From: CAVQBP01 sp963710745
GTDB lineage: Bacteria > Bacteroidota > Ignavibacteria > Ignavibacteriales > Ignavibacteriaceae
Direction: 5' to 3'
DNA length: 64,000 bases
Assembly (NCBI GenBank): GCA_963710745.1
Contig: CAVQBP010000027.1
Span: forward strand, 124,001 to 188,000
The translations under genes and the position numbers were made by a program. Shown here one piece after another: positions 9,837-20,509 of this stretch; within the stretch, counting starts at the first letter, position 1; the number at the start of each line of letters is the position of its first letter. The notes under the pieces were generated by a model, which searched no databases, was not told the DNA's origin, and saw only the letters and a list, made by a program, of their open reading frames with translations.

Positions 9837-12800
9837 ATGGATGAAAATATCACCCAAAGCACAAAAATAACCGATGAAGAAATTTCAAATGAAGAAAGCA
9901 TAATTATAGGAAGCGAAAAAAATTCATTATGGTATAAAGACGGCATCATTTACCAGGTTCATATAAAGGCTTTTCGTGATAGCAATGATGATGGTTTCGG
10001 TGATTTTAACGGTTTAATTGAAAAGCTGGATTATATAAGAGATTTAGGTGTAAACATAATTTGGATTCTGCCTTTTTACCCTTCTCCGATGAAAGATGAT
10101 GGATACGATATATCCGATTATTTCGATATAAATCCTGATTACGGAACAATTATAGATTTTAAAAGATTCCTTAAGGAAGCACATAATAAAGGAATAAAAG
10201 TAATTACCGAGCTTGTTTTAAACCATACTTCGGATCAGCATGATCTGTTTCAAAAAGCAAGGAAGAGTGAGCCGGGCTCAAAACAAAGAGATTTTTATGT
10301 ATGGACAGAAATACCCGATAAATATCTGGATGCACGAATTATCTTTAGTGATTTTGAATCTTCAAACTGGTCATGGGATCCGGTGGCAAAGGCTTACTAC
10401 TGGCACAGGTTCTATTCGCATCAGCCTGATTTAAATTTTGAAAACCCTGAAGTTCACAAGTTTTTATTCAGAGCCGTTGATTTCTGGTTCGATTTGGGTG
10501 TTGATGGTTTAAGACTCGATGCCGTTCCTTATCTTTATGAAAAAGAAGGTACAAGCTGTGAGAACCTTCCCGAAACTCATGAATTCCTTAAAAAATTAAG
10601 TAAGCATATATCTGAGAATTATAAAGATAAAATGCTTCTGGCAGAAGCTAACCAATGGGCTGAAGATGCCGTAGCATATTTCGGTAAGGGAGATGAATGC
10701 CAAATGGCATTTCATTTCCCGCTTATGCCCCGCATGTACATGGCTATTCAGATGGAGGACAGGTTTCCTATAATTGATATCCTCGAACAAACTCCGGATA
10801 TTCCTGAAAATTGTCAATGGGCTATGTTCCTCAGGAACCATGATGAATTAACACTTGAAATGGTTACCGATGAAGAGCGCGATTATATGTACAGGTTCTT
10901 TGCAAAAGATAACCGTGCAAGGTTAAATTTTGGAATTCGCAGAAGACTGGCTCCATTGGTAGAAAATAACAGAAGAAAAATTGAGCTTTTAAATATCCTT
11001 TTATTTTCATTTCCGGGAACTCCCATTATCTATTATGGTGATGAGATAGGGATGGGTGACAATTATTATCTTGGAGATAGAAACGGTGTTAGAACTCCCA
11101 TGCAGTGGAATTCGGATCGGAATGCTGGTTTTTCAGATACAAATCCGCAAAGGCTTTATCTCCCGATAATTATTGATCCCGAATATCATTATGAAGCGAT
11201 CAATGTAGAAGTTCAGCAAAGAAATCCTTCATCATTATTATGGTGGATGAAGAAAGCTCTTGCAATAAGAAAAAGATACAAGGCCTTCGGACGCGGAAAA
11301 ATAGAATTCCTTTCTCCGCAGAACCCTAAAGTTATTGCTTTCTTAAGAAATTTCGGAGATGAAATAATTCTTGTTGTAGCAAATCTTTCCCGCTTCTCCC
11401 AGGTTGTTGAACTGGACCTTTCAAAATTTATGGGATATACACCAATTGAAACTTTTAGCTTAAATAGATTTCCTCCAATTGGAGAATTGTATTATATGTT
11501 AACATTAAGTCCTTACGATCATTACTGGTTCGAACTTAAGAAAATTAATAAGACCGAAGGAGCAAGAAGAGATAAGATTATTCCGGAGGTCTTAAATAAG
11601 GATGATGTTTTTAAGGAAAAATTTCTGCTTAACTATATTGAGCAGACAGACTGGTTTAAGAAGGGGGAATTTAAAATTGATAATATTCAGATCCTTGATA
11701 AAATTCTGATTTCTGGAAAAGACAATATTTTAATTTTAAAGATATTTTATGTTGATGAACTGCCTGAAATTTATTTACTCTCAGTAACGCATAACGCGGT
11801 TACCTTTAGCGGAGCGGTATTGTATGAAAATGTGCCGGCAGTTATGGCCGAGTATAAAGACGGTGTAGATAACCCGATGGTTATTTTTGACGGAATATAC
11901 GATGAAACGTTTCAGCAAAATTTTATGGAGTCTTTTGCTGTTAAAAGAAGCATAAAAGGAGATGCCGGAGAGTTAAATTTTTCCAAAGAAAAAAAAATGC
12001 AGAAATTTTTTGCGGATAGCAGGCAATTCTCCTCTTCAAAATTATTAAAGGCTGATAACAGAAATATCCTTATTTTATATAACGAAAACATTATTCTTAA
12101 ATTGTACAGGAAACTTGAAGAAGGAATTAATCCCGGGGCCGAAGTATCTGCGTTTTTATCTAATTCGACACCATTTCAGAACATTCATCAATATGCCGGT
12201 AAGATCACTTTTGAACAGCCTGATAGTGAACCGGTAACCGTTGGTTTACTTAAGAAATATATTCCAAACCAGGGGGATGCATGGACATATTTCCTTGATG
12301 CTGCTAAAAAATATTTTGAAAATTTATATTTAAATAATAAAGGAAAGAAAAGACACAGGAAAGCTTTAACCAGTTTGTTTACTCCTCCTTCCCAATTACG
12401 AAACGGCGGAACAATTGCAGATGCTGTGGACCATATCTATATAGAGATGGCAGGGCTTTTAGGTGAAAGAACTGCGCAGCTTCATCTGGCACTTAGCTCT
12501 GATAATGATAATAAAGATTTTGTACCCGAACCTTATTCAACATTCTATCAGAGATCTGTTTATCAAACTCTAAGGAGTACAACAAAAAATGCTTTCAGAC
12601 TTTTGAGAAAATATTTGAATGATCTCGATAAAGATCTTCAAACGGAAGCTAAAAAAGTTTTAGAGTTTGAAGAAGAAATTATTGATTATATTGCTTTGAT
12701 TCTCAGAGATAAAATTAATGCAAAAAGAATAAGAATTCATGGAGATTTTCACTTAAGACAGATCCTCTTTACAGGAAAGGATTTTATAATAACAAATTTT

Positions 12801-13196
12801 GAAGGACCTTCTTCAATGCCGTTCAGTGAAAGAAGGATGAAAAGGGGAGCTTTAAGAGATGTCGCTTCGATTATATGGTCATTTCATTTTGCAGCTTTTG
12901 TGGCTTCCTTCACGGAAGATATTCAGAATAAAGCTGAAATTGCCAAATCTGAACAATTTGCCAGTCAATGGTGGCTCTTTATAGGGAACAGATTTTTAAA
13001 TTCATACCTGGACAATGTTAATCATTCAGATTTTCTTCCTGAAGAAAAAGATGAAGTTCAATACCTTTTCCATTTTTATCTTCTGGAAAAGATACTTCAG
13101 GAGTTAACCAATTGTCTTAAAGAAAATTCTCCGTGGTTAAATATTCCGTTTAAGGGACTCCAGTATATGAAAAGATTTTTGAAAGACAAAAATTAA
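9837..13196 (+). CDS. treS: Trehalose synthase / maltokinase fusion (TreS-Mak)
   Basis: The 1119-residue length fits two-domain TreS-maltokinase fusions. Residues about 30-580 are a GH13 trehalose synthase, which interconverts maltose and trehalose: YQVHIKAFRDSN, then the catalytic triad Asp228 (LRLDAVPY), Glu270 (LLAEANQW) and Asp336 (RNHDE). Residues about 620-1119 match maltokinase, which makes maltose-1-phosphate with ATP for GlgE. The catalytic-base motif HGDFH (Asp970) and Gln974 are kept. Oddity: the metal-binding segment that is normally DFEGEP reads NFEGPS, with Asn987 in place of the magnesium-binding Asp, so the kinase may be weak or dead. It is followed by treZ, a GH57 gene and treY. 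No glgE is visible in the window. Confidence 0.93.
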   Translation: MDENITQSTKITDEEISNEESIIIGSEKNSLWYKDGIIYQVHIKAFRDSNDDGFGDFNGLIEKLDYIRDLGVNIIWILPFYPSPMKDDGYDISDYFDINPDYGTIIDFKRFLKEAHNKGIKVITELVLNHTSDQHDLFQKARKSEPGSKQRDFYVWTEIPDKYLDARIIFSDFESSNWSWDPVAKAYYWHRFYSHQPDLNFENPEVHKFLFRAVDFWFDLGVDGLRLDAVPYLYEKEGTSCENLPETHEFLKKLSKHISENYKDKMLLAEANQWAEDAVAYFGKGDECQMAFHFPLMPRMYMAIQMEDRFPIIDILEQTPDIPENCQWAMFLRNHDELTLEMVTDEERDYMYRFFAKDNRARLNFGIRRRLAPLVENNRRKIELLNILLFSFPGTPIIYYGDEIGMGDNYYLGDRNGVRTPMQWNSDRNAGFSDTNPQRLYLPIIIDPEYHYEAINVEVQQRNPSSLLWWMKKALAIRKRYKAFGRGKIEFLSPQNPKVIAFLRNFGDEIILVVANLSRFSQVVELDLSKFMGYTPIETFSLNRFPPIGELYYMLTLSPYDHYWFELKKINKTEGARRDKIIPEVLNKDDVFKEKFLLNYIEQTDWFKKGEFKIDNIQILDKILISGKDNILILKIFYVDELPEIYLLSVTHNAVTFSGAVLYENVPAVMAEYKDGVDNPMVIFDGIYDETFQQNFMESFAVKRSIKGDAGELNFSKEKKMQKFFADSRQFSSSKLLKADNRNILILYNENIILKLYRKLEEGINPGAEVSAFLSNSTPFQNIHQYAGKITFEQPDSEPVTVGLLKKYIPNQGDAWTYFLDAAKKYFENLYLNNKGKKRHRKALTSLFTPPSQLRNGGTIADAVDHIYIEMAGLLGERTAQLHLALSSDNDNKDFVPEPYSTFYQRSVYQTLRSTTKNAFRLLRKYLNDLDKDLQTEAKKVLEFEEEIIDYIALILRDKINAKRIRIHGDFHLRQILFTGKDFIITNFEGPSSMPFSERRMKRGALRDVASIIWSFHFAAFVASFTEDIQNKAEIAKSEQFASQWWLFIGNRFLNSYLDNVNHSDFLPEEKDEVQYLFHFYLLEKILQELTNCLKENSPWLNIPFKGLQYMKRFLKDKN

Positions 13197-13446
13197 TCAC
13201 TTAATCGCTATTAAAACATTAAAACTATTTCTTTTTTTTTTCACTTACCAAGATCACATTTATATGTGGGATGTTATGTGTCAATTTTCCTTGTGGTTAA
13301 ATCTATTTTTACTATATTTAAAATTCTTCAAGATATTTCAGAGAGTAGCTATCAGTTATTTGAATCTGTTGAATTACAGATGTTTTTAATATTACTTGAA
13401 ATAAGCTAAAAGAAAATTAATAATTATTTATGATCAAAGAACTAAT

Positions 13447-15273
13447 ATGAAGGTTGGTACGTATCTTTTAGAGAATGGGGAATATGAATTTAAGATCTGG
13501 GCACCAAAAGTGGAAGAATTAGCTTTAAAAATCATTTCTCCCCGGGAAAAATTATTTAATCTTGAAAAAGATGAATTTGATTATTGGAAAACCAGGGTAA
13601 AAGATATAGCACCCGGTACACGTTATTTATATAGAATTAATAATTCTGATGATAAACCTGATCCGGCTTCAAATTATCAGCCGGATGGAGTCCATGCCGC
13701 TTCTGAAGTAGTAAATCATTCTTTATTTAACTGGACGGATAAAAGCTGGAAGGGATTGGAATTAAAAGACTATATCATTTATGAAATACATACGGGAACA
13801 TTTACAAGAGAAGGAACATTCGAAAGCATTATACCAAAGTTGGAGTATCTGAAAGAGCTGGGAATTACTGCTATTGAATTAATGCCGGTTGCGCAGTTTC
13901 CCGGCAGCAGAAACTGGGGATATGACGGAGTATACCATTATGCGCCCCAAAATAGTTATGGCGGGCCCGACGGATTAAAAAAAATAATCGATTCCTGTCA
14001 TAACCTTGATATAGCGGTTATCCTTGATGTTGTATATAATCATTTCGGACCTGAAGGGAATTATACCGGTAAATTTGCCTCATATTTTAATCCGTTTTAC
14101 CATTCTCCTTGGGGTGATGCTGTAAATTTTGACGGCGCGTATTCAGAACCTGTCAGGAATTATTTTGTTGAGAATGCACTTTACTGGTTTTCAAATTTTC
14201 ATATTGATGCACTGCGGCTCGATGCAATTGATAGAATCATCGATATGAGTGCCAGGCATCTTTTACTTGAAATTGCGGAGAAGACCCGGAAGCTTTCAAA
14301 TGAATTGGGAAGAAAATTTCATTTAATTGCGGAAAGTGATTTAAATGATAATAAAATTATAAGGCCTGTTTCCGAACATGGATTCGGGATTGATGCGCAA
14401 TGGAGCGACGATTTTCATCATTCATTACATTCTCTTTTAACAGGTGAGAAGCAGGGGTATTATCAGGATTTTGGATCTACCGGCGATTTAATTAAATCTA
14501 TTAGAGATACTTTTGTTTATTCCGGTCAGTATTCCAGATATAGAAAAAGAAGACATGGCAATTCTGCCCTGCAAATGAAACCTGATCAATTTGTAATAAA
14601 CATTCAAAACCATGATCAGGTAGGAAACAGGGCAATGGGAGAAAGGCTGGCTCAGCTAATTTCATTTGAAGAAGCAAAACTGGCTGCCGCTGCTTTAATT
14701 ATTTCCCCTTATATACCTTTAATTTTTATGGGACAGGAATATAATGAAGAAAATCCTTTTTTATATTTTGTAAGCTTTAATGATAAAAATCTTATTGAGG
14801 CTGTAAGGAAAGGACGCCGTGAAGAATTCTTATCTTTTAATTGGATAGATGAAGTTTCCGATCCCCAAAGTGAACAAACTTTTATAAGTTCAAAACTTAA
14901 TTGGGAATTAGTAAATGAGGGGCAACACAAAATATTATTAAATTTTTATAAATATTTAATTAAAATCAGGAAAATAAATAAAGCTTTCTTTTCGTTTGAC
15001 CGTAAAAATTTCGAAATAATTGGAAACGAAAAAGATAAAATAGTAATTTTGAGCAGATGGTGGAAAGAAAATAAGATTACATCTATTATAAATTTCAATA
15101 ATGAGGCTGTTACCGCTTTGATCCCTTTTTCGGGAGGTAAATGGAGAAAAATTCTAGATTCAGCTGATATAGTTTGGGATGGAACGGGTACTTCAACTCC
15201 TGATAAATTATTGGGTAAAGAACAAAATATTACAATTAAAAAAAGCAGTATATCTGTTTATGAACTGGAGTAA
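13447..15273 (+). CDS. treZ: Malto-oligosyltrehalose trehalohydrolase (TreZ)
   Basis: TreZ releases free trehalose from malto-oligosyl-trehalose made by TreY. The 608 residues fit the family. An N-terminal carbohydrate-binding beta-sandwich (about 1-95, with FKIWAPKVEELALK) precedes the GH13 barrel. The family signature GTFTREGTFESIIPKLEYL follows, and the catalytic residues are Asp259 (ALRLDAIDRI), Glu296 (LIAESD) and Asp390 (QNHDQVGNR). The stop codon lies 3 bases before the next gene, so treZ, the GH57 gene and treY are clearly one transcript. A 250-base gap separates it from treS and shows no terminator I could recognise. Confidence 0.93.
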   Translation: MKVGTYLLENGEYEFKIWAPKVEELALKIISPREKLFNLEKDEFDYWKTRVKDIAPGTRYLYRINNSDDKPDPASNYQPDGVHAASEVVNHSLFNWTDKSWKGLELKDYIIYEIHTGTFTREGTFESIIPKLEYLKELGITAIELMPVAQFPGSRNWGYDGVYHYAPQNSYGGPDGLKKIIDSCHNLDIAVILDVVYNHFGPEGNYTGKFASYFNPFYHSPWGDAVNFDGAYSEPVRNYFVENALYWFSNFHIDALRLDAIDRIIDMSARHLLLEIAEKTRKLSNELGRKFHLIAESDLNDNKIIRPVSEHGFGIDAQWSDDFHHSLHSLLTGEKQGYYQDFGSTGDLIKSIRDTFVYSGQYSRYRKRRHGNSALQMKPDQFVINIQNHDQVGNRAMGERLAQLISFEEAKLAAAALIISPYIPLIFMGQEYNEENPFLYFVSFNDKNLIEAVRKGRREEFLSFNWIDEVSDPQSEQTFISSKLNWELVNEGQHKILLNFYKYLIKIRKINKAFFSFDRKNFEIIGNEKDKIVILSRWWKENKITSIINFNNEAVTALIPFSGGKWRKILDSADIVWDGTGTSTPDKLLGKEQNITIKKSSISVYELE

Positions 15274-15276
15274 TTA

Positions 15277-17742
15277 ATGAATAGATATGTTTGCATTCAT
15301 GGTCATTTTTATCAGCCCCCCAGGGAAAATCCGTGGCTTGAAGAAATAGAAGTGCAGGATTCTGCATTTCCATACAGAGACTGGAATGAGAAAATTACCG
15401 CAGAGTGCTACAGCCCTAATACGGCAGCAAGGATATTAATCAATAATAAAATTGTTGTTGAGATAATAAATAATTATTCCAGGATTAGTTTTAATTTCGG
15501 ACCAACGCTTTTATCATGGCTTGAAATACATGCTCCCGATGTTTACGCTGCAATTCTTCATGCGGATAGAGAAAGCCGGAGGAGATTTTCAGGTCACGGT
15601 TCCGCAATAGCCCAGGTTTATAATCATCTGATTATGCCGCTGGCAAATAAAAGAGATAAAGAGACCCAGGTGATCTGGGGGATTGAGGATTTTAAATACA
15701 GATTCAGCAGAGAACCTGAAGGCATGTGGCTTGCCGAAACTGCCGTTGATATTGAAACCCTGGAAGTACTCGCTGAACAGGGAATAAAGTTTACAATCCT
15801 TGCTCCGAGACAGGCAAAAAGAATAAGGCCAATAAATGAAAAGGAGTGGTTTGATGTTTCAGACTCAAGGATTGATCCGCGTAGAGCCTATCTGTGCAAT
15901 TTACCGTCAGGTAAATCAATAAATCTTTTTTTTTATGACGGTATTATTGCCAATGATCTCGCATTCGGAAATCTTTTAATAAACGGGGAAAATTTAGCAA
16001 ACAGATTATTAAACACGTTAGATGAAAAACCTGGGAGCGGACAGATAGCGCATATCGCTACCGACGGGGAAACTTACGGTCATCATCAGAAGCATGGTGA
16101 TATGGCTTTGGCTTATTGTCTTCATTTTATTGAGTCTAATGATTATGCTGAATTGACGATCTACGGTGAATTCCTTGAAAGGTTTCCGCCTGAATATGAA
16201 GTGGAAATTATAGAAAACACTTCATGGAGCTGTATTCACGGAGTTGAAAGGTGGCGCAGCAACTGCGGCTGCAATTCAGGTCATGAGGGATGGGAGCAGA
16301 AGTGGAGATCTCCTCTTCGTGATGCACTTGATTGGCTTCGGGATAAAGTAAATCCTTATTATGAAAAAGAAATCAGCCCTTTTACTTCTGATATATGGAA
16401 ATTCAGGAATGATTTCATCAAAGTAATTCTTGACAGGTCAAAAGGGAACATCAATAAATTTTTATCCAAATATATTTCTCAGGAAATATCGGATGAAGAC
16501 AGAATAAAATTGTTAAAGATTTTTGAAATACAGCGTCATGCCCTGCTTATGTATACCAGCTGCGGGTGGTTTTTTGATGAAATATCAGGTATCGAAACAG
16601 TACAGGTTATTTTATATGCCGCACGTGTTATACAGCTTTTTGATGAAGTATATGGAATAAACCTGGAGAGAGAATTTCAGGATATGCTGAAAAAAGCTCC
16701 CAGCAATATACCGGATATAAAAAACGGCAAAGCTGTATACATAAATCATGTTAAACCGGCTATTATAGATTTACAGCGGGTTGCAGCTCATTATGCCGTT
16801 TCTTCATTATTTGAAGAGTATTCGAAAAAAACCGAAATTTTCTGCTACGAAATTGAGAATATAAACCGTGATTTTAAAGAAGCCGGTAAACAAAAGATGA
16901 TAATCGGCAGGGTTTTGATGAGATCCAAAATAACTTTTGATGAAAAAATAATCAGTTTTGCTTTCCTTCACCTGGGGGATCATAATATCAATGGAGGTGT
17001 AAGAGAATCTCTTTCCGATGAAAAATATTTAAAGATGGATAAAAGTTTAAGTCAGGCTTTTTCTAGATTAAATATTGCAGAAATAATTTTGTTAATTGAT
17101 AAATATTTTGGAATGCATAACTATTCACTCTGGCATTTGTTTAAAGATGAAAGCAGGAATGTGTTTAATAAGATTATGGAAAATACTTTAAAAGATGTAG
17201 AATATTCTTTCCGGCAGATATATGATAATTATTACCCTGTAATGCAGGCTATGAAAGAATCGGACACCCCGCTTCCTAAAGCCGTTTTAACGGCAGTGGA
17301 ATTTATCATTAATACAGATTTTAAAAGAATGCTCGAAGGTACAGGCAGTATTGATCTTAAAAAATTAAAGAAACTTTCGGATGAAGCTAAAAAGTGGTCA
17401 ATAGAATTAGATAAGACTACTTTAAATTTTGTTGCAAGCCAGAGAATTAATTATTTAATGGAAATATTTAAGCAGCAGCCTGAAATTACTGAATTGATGG
17501 AAGAAATAAATATTTCTATAAAAACATTAAGTGATCTGCCCCTTGATCTTGATTTATGGAAAGCTCAGAATATTTTATTTTATATCGCAAAAAATGGTCT
17601 GGATAACATAAAAAAGACTATTGAAGATGAAGGAGGAGATTATTCAAATTGGATCAGACTTTTTAATGATCTGGAAAATAATTTACAGGTTAGGATTTCA
17701 GTAAATGCACATCCCGAAATCAACTTACAGACTGCAGTTTAA
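15277..17742 (+). CDS. Glycoside hydrolase family 57 protein, DUF3536 type
   Basis: The 821-residue protein starts with the GH57 signature YVCIHGHFYQPPRENPW and carries WLAETAVD and ATDGETYGHHQKHGD (Asp263, Glu265), which are typical of the DUF3536-containing GH57 subgroup. GH57 enzymes act on alpha-glucans (amylase, branching or 4-alpha-glucanotransferase activity), but this subgroup is poorly characterised. The C-terminal half (about 480-821) is helical and matches the DUF3536-like extension. It sits between treZ and treY, starting 3 bases after treZ and overlapping treY by 38 bases. A role in preparing or trimming the glucan used by TreY is therefore likely, though inferred. There is no signal peptide, so it is cytoplasmic. 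Confidence 0.87.
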   Translation: MNRYVCIHGHFYQPPRENPWLEEIEVQDSAFPYRDWNEKITAECYSPNTAARILINNKIVVEIINNYSRISFNFGPTLLSWLEIHAPDVYAAILHADRESRRRFSGHGSAIAQVYNHLIMPLANKRDKETQVIWGIEDFKYRFSREPEGMWLAETAVDIETLEVLAEQGIKFTILAPRQAKRIRPINEKEWFDVSDSRIDPRRAYLCNLPSGKSINLFFYDGIIANDLAFGNLLINGENLANRLLNTLDEKPGSGQIAHIATDGETYGHHQKHGDMALAYCLHFIESNDYAELTIYGEFLERFPPEYEVEIIENTSWSCIHGVERWRSNCGCNSGHEGWEQKWRSPLRDALDWLRDKVNPYYEKEISPFTSDIWKFRNDFIKVILDRSKGNINKFLSKYISQEISDEDRIKLLKIFEIQRHALLMYTSCGWFFDEISGIETVQVILYAARVIQLFDEVYGINLEREFQDMLKKAPSNIPDIKNGKAVYINHVKPAIIDLQRVAAHYAVSSLFEEYSKKTEIFCYEIENINRDFKEAGKQKMIIGRVLMRSKITFDEKIISFAFLHLGDHNINGGVRESLSDEKYLKMDKSLSQAFSRLNIAEIILLIDKYFGMHNYSLWHLFKDESRNVFNKIMENTLKDVEYSFRQIYDNYYPVMQAMKESDTPLPKAVLTAVEFIINTDFKRMLEGTGSIDLKKLKKLSDEAKKWSIELDKTTLNFVASQRINYLMEIFKQQPEITELMEEINISIKTLSDLPLDLDLWKAQNILFYIAKNGLDNIKKTIEDEGGDYSNWIRLFNDLENNLQVRISVNAHPEINLQTAV

Positions 17743-20509
17743 TTCGTCATTTGGCTTTAAAGCTGCAACCGGTATTACGGATTATCTTTCGAATCTCGGC
17801 ATTTCCGATATTTATGCCTCGCCGATATTTAAAGCTAAAACGGGGAGTAAACATGGATATGATGTTGTAGAACCTAATCAGCTTAATCCTCAGCTAGGAA
17901 CAGACGAGGAATTTGATTTATTAATTGACAAAGTTATAGAAAACAAAATGAGCTGGTTACAGGATTTTGTACCAAATCATATGGCTTACAATATACAAAA
18001 CAGGATGCTCATTGATCTTCTCGAAAACAGTTCTAACTCCCAGTATGCCGATTTTTTCGATATTGACTGGGATCATTATCATGCCGGAATGAAAGGGAGA
18101 GTTCTTGCTCCGTTCCTGGGCAAATTTTACCAGGAAGCCCTTGAAAATGGTGAAATTAAATTAAACTATGATGAAGATGGCCTAAGTATTAATTATTATG
18201 AAACACGTCTTCCCTTAAAAATAGAATCATATTCCGACGTATTCTCTTTCCGGCTTGATAAACTGAGGAATAAGCTCGGGCGAAATGATCCTGATTTTAT
18301 CAGGTATATGGGGGTTTTATTTGCAATTAAATCTTTACCTACAGCAGAAGAAATTGATGAAAGATATAATCAAATAAAATTTATTAAGGGTATTTTATGG
18401 GAATTATACGCGTATAATAACAGCATTAAAGATTTTATAGATGAAAACCTGAAAATTTTTAACGGCATTAAAAATATTTCCGAAAGCTTCGACTTACTTG
18501 ATAAGCTGTTATCCCAGCAGAATTATAGAATCTCATTCTGGAAAGTTGCGAATGAAGAAATAAATTACCGGAGATTTTTTAATGTTAATGAGCTGATTTC
18601 ATTAAGAGTAGAAAATGAAGTTGTTTTTAACAGGATACATTCATTGGTGTTTAAGCTTTGCAAAGAAGAAAAAATATCGGGTTTAAGAATTGATCATATC
18701 GATGGCCTTTATGATCCTTCGGACTATTTAAAAAGTGTCCGCGATCGGAATAAAGACATCTATCTTGTTGTTGAAAAAATATTGGGATTTGAAGAAAATC
18801 TTCCTTCTTTTTGGCCGGTACAGGGAACAACAGGTTATGATTTCCTGAATTTTCTTAATGAAATTTTCTGTCAGAAGAAAAACAATTACAGGCTTACTGC
18901 ATTTTATAATAAATTTGCAGAACAGAATAAAACTTATGAGCAGATCGTAATTGAAAAGAAAAGATTGATAATTCAAACAAGAATGGCCGGCGATGTTGAA
19001 AATCTTGCCATACTTATTGAGGAAATTTCGAGTAAGGACAGGTTCGGAGTCGATGTTACTCTGCACGGCATTGAAGAAGCCCTGGAAGAAATTCTGACCC
19101 ATTTCCCGATTTACAGAACCTACATCAGCGGCAGTAAAAACAGAAGAACAGACATAAAATACCTTTCAGAAGTTATTGAAAAAGTTAAAAATGAAAACCA
19201 ATTATTAACAAAAGAATTCCAGTATATAGGCAGTCTGCTGACGAAAGATTTCAGCGAAAAGTTTACCCCGGAACAAAAGGATAAGTCTTTAAATTTCTTA
19301 ATGAAATTTCAGCAGTTAACAGGTCCTATAATAGCCAAAGGTTTTGAAGATACGGTTTTATATGTTTTCAACAGGCTGATTTCTTTAAATGAAGTTGGAA
19401 GCAATCCAGGTAAGTTTGGAATCACTTTAACTGAATTTTATAATTTTAACAAGAAAAGATTCTCTAACTGGCCTCATACTATAAATACAACTTCGACACA
19501 TGATACAAAGAGAGGGGAAGATGTAAGAGCAAGAATAAATGTTTTGTCCGAAATTCCGGAGGAATGGATAAAAAAGGTAAGACTGTGGAATAAGCTCAAT
19601 AATAAATACAAAAAGAACAAGTATGGTTATCTAATACCTGATAAGAACCTGGAATATTTTATTTACCAGACTCTCCTCGGTTCATTTCCCTTTACCATTG
19701 AAAATAATGGACATTATATTGATCGGATTAAAAAATATTTAATAAAATCCATGCGTGAAGCAAAGGAGCATTCATCATGGACACGGCCCGATATGGAATA
19801 CGAATCTGCAGCGCACTCTTTCATTGAAAATATTTTAACCGATGGCTCAGAATTTTATAAAGATTTTTCTTCATTCCGGAAGAAGATTGCATTTTACGGA
19901 GTATACAATTCGCTTTCACAGGTTTTAATTAAAATTACATCTCCGGGAATTCCCGATTTTTACCAGGGAACAGAGTTATGGGATCTTTTTTTAGTTGATC
20001 CGGATAACCGTCAGCCTGTTGATTTCGATTTAAGAAAAGAATATTTAAATGAAATTATTAAAAAAGATAAAGAGTTAAAATTAACTGATAGAATTACCTT
20101 TCTGCAGGATATATTGAGAAATCCTTCAGATGCCAAGATTAAATTGTATATTATTTATAAATCTCTTCAGGTTAGAAATGATAATCCGGAAATTTATGAC
20201 GAAGGGAGTTATTTCCCGGTAGAGACGGGCGGAAAATTTAAAGATAATTTAATTGCTTATGCAAGAAATTTTGAGGATAGTATTATTATAACTCTTGCTC
20301 CAAGATTTGTTACAGATCTGGTTGGAGAAAATACACTTCCTGTTGGTAACGATGTTTGGAATGATACTTATATTAAGCTGAATAAAATCGATTCCTCATT
20401 GTTGAAAAATAATCTTACCGGTGAAATGTTTGAGAAAAACGATAGAATATTGATTGGTGAAATATTTAAATACTTCCCCTATGGATTACTCAGTAGTTAC
20501 TCCGCTTGA
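17705..20509 (+). CDS. treY: Malto-oligosyltrehalose synthase (TreY)
   Basis: TreY turns the reducing-end alpha-1,4 bond of a malto-oligosaccharide into an alpha-1,1 bond, giving the substrate of TreZ. The 934-residue sequence opens with the family signature IPKSTYRLQFNSSFGFKAA and keeps the catalytic residues Asp330 (LRIDHIDGL), Glu357 (VVEKILG) and Asp600 (STHDTKRGEDVRAR). The start overlaps the GH57 gene by 38 bases in another frame. It is kept because family members begin with the same MxIPxSTYR segment. This is the last gene of the plus-strand trehalose run; it is convergent with the glucose-dehydrogenase-like gene 78 bases away. Confidence 0.94.
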   Translation: MHIPKSTYRLQFNSSFGFKAATGITDYLSNLGISDIYASPIFKAKTGSKHGYDVVEPNQLNPQLGTDEEFDLLIDKVIENKMSWLQDFVPNHMAYNIQNRMLIDLLENSSNSQYADFFDIDWDHYHAGMKGRVLAPFLGKFYQEALENGEIKLNYDEDGLSINYYETRLPLKIESYSDVFSFRLDKLRNKLGRNDPDFIRYMGVLFAIKSLPTAEEIDERYNQIKFIKGILWELYAYNNSIKDFIDENLKIFNGIKNISESFDLLDKLLSQQNYRISFWKVANEEINYRRFFNVNELISLRVENEVVFNRIHSLVFKLCKEEKISGLRIDHIDGLYDPSDYLKSVRDRNKDIYLVVEKILGFEENLPSFWPVQGTTGYDFLNFLNEIFCQKKNNYRLTAFYNKFAEQNKTYEQIVIEKKRLIIQTRMAGDVENLAILIEEISSKDRFGVDVTLHGIEEALEEILTHFPIYRTYISGSKNRRTDIKYLSEVIEKVKNENQLLTKEFQYIGSLLTKDFSEKFTPEQKDKSLNFLMKFQQLTGPIIAKGFEDTVLYVFNRLISLNEVGSNPGKFGITLTEFYNFNKKRFSNWPHTINTTSTHDTKRGEDVRARINVLSEIPEEWIKKVRLWNKLNNKYKKNKYGYLIPDKNLEYFIYQTLLGSFPFTIENNGHYIDRIKKYLIKSMREAKEHSSWTRPDMEYESAAHSFIENILTDGSEFYKDFSSFRKKIAFYGVYNSLSQVLIKITSPGIPDFYQGTELWDLFLVDPDNRQPVDFDLRKEYLNEIIKKDKELKLTDRITFLQDILRNPSDAKIKLYIIYKSLQVRNDNPEIYDEGSYFPVETGGKFKDNLIAYARNFEDSIIITLAPRFVTDLVGENTLPVGNDVWNDTYIKLNKIDSSLLKNNLTGEMFEKNDRILIGEIFKYFPYGLLSSYSA

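Noticed and set aside
13264..13389. Open frame of 41 codons between treS and treZ
   Set aside because: No ribosome site, hydrophobic low-complexity product and AT-rich surroundings; nothing supports coding.
18728..19102. Open frame of 124 codons on the minus strand
   Set aside because: It is antisense to treY, which is continuous and well conserved there.
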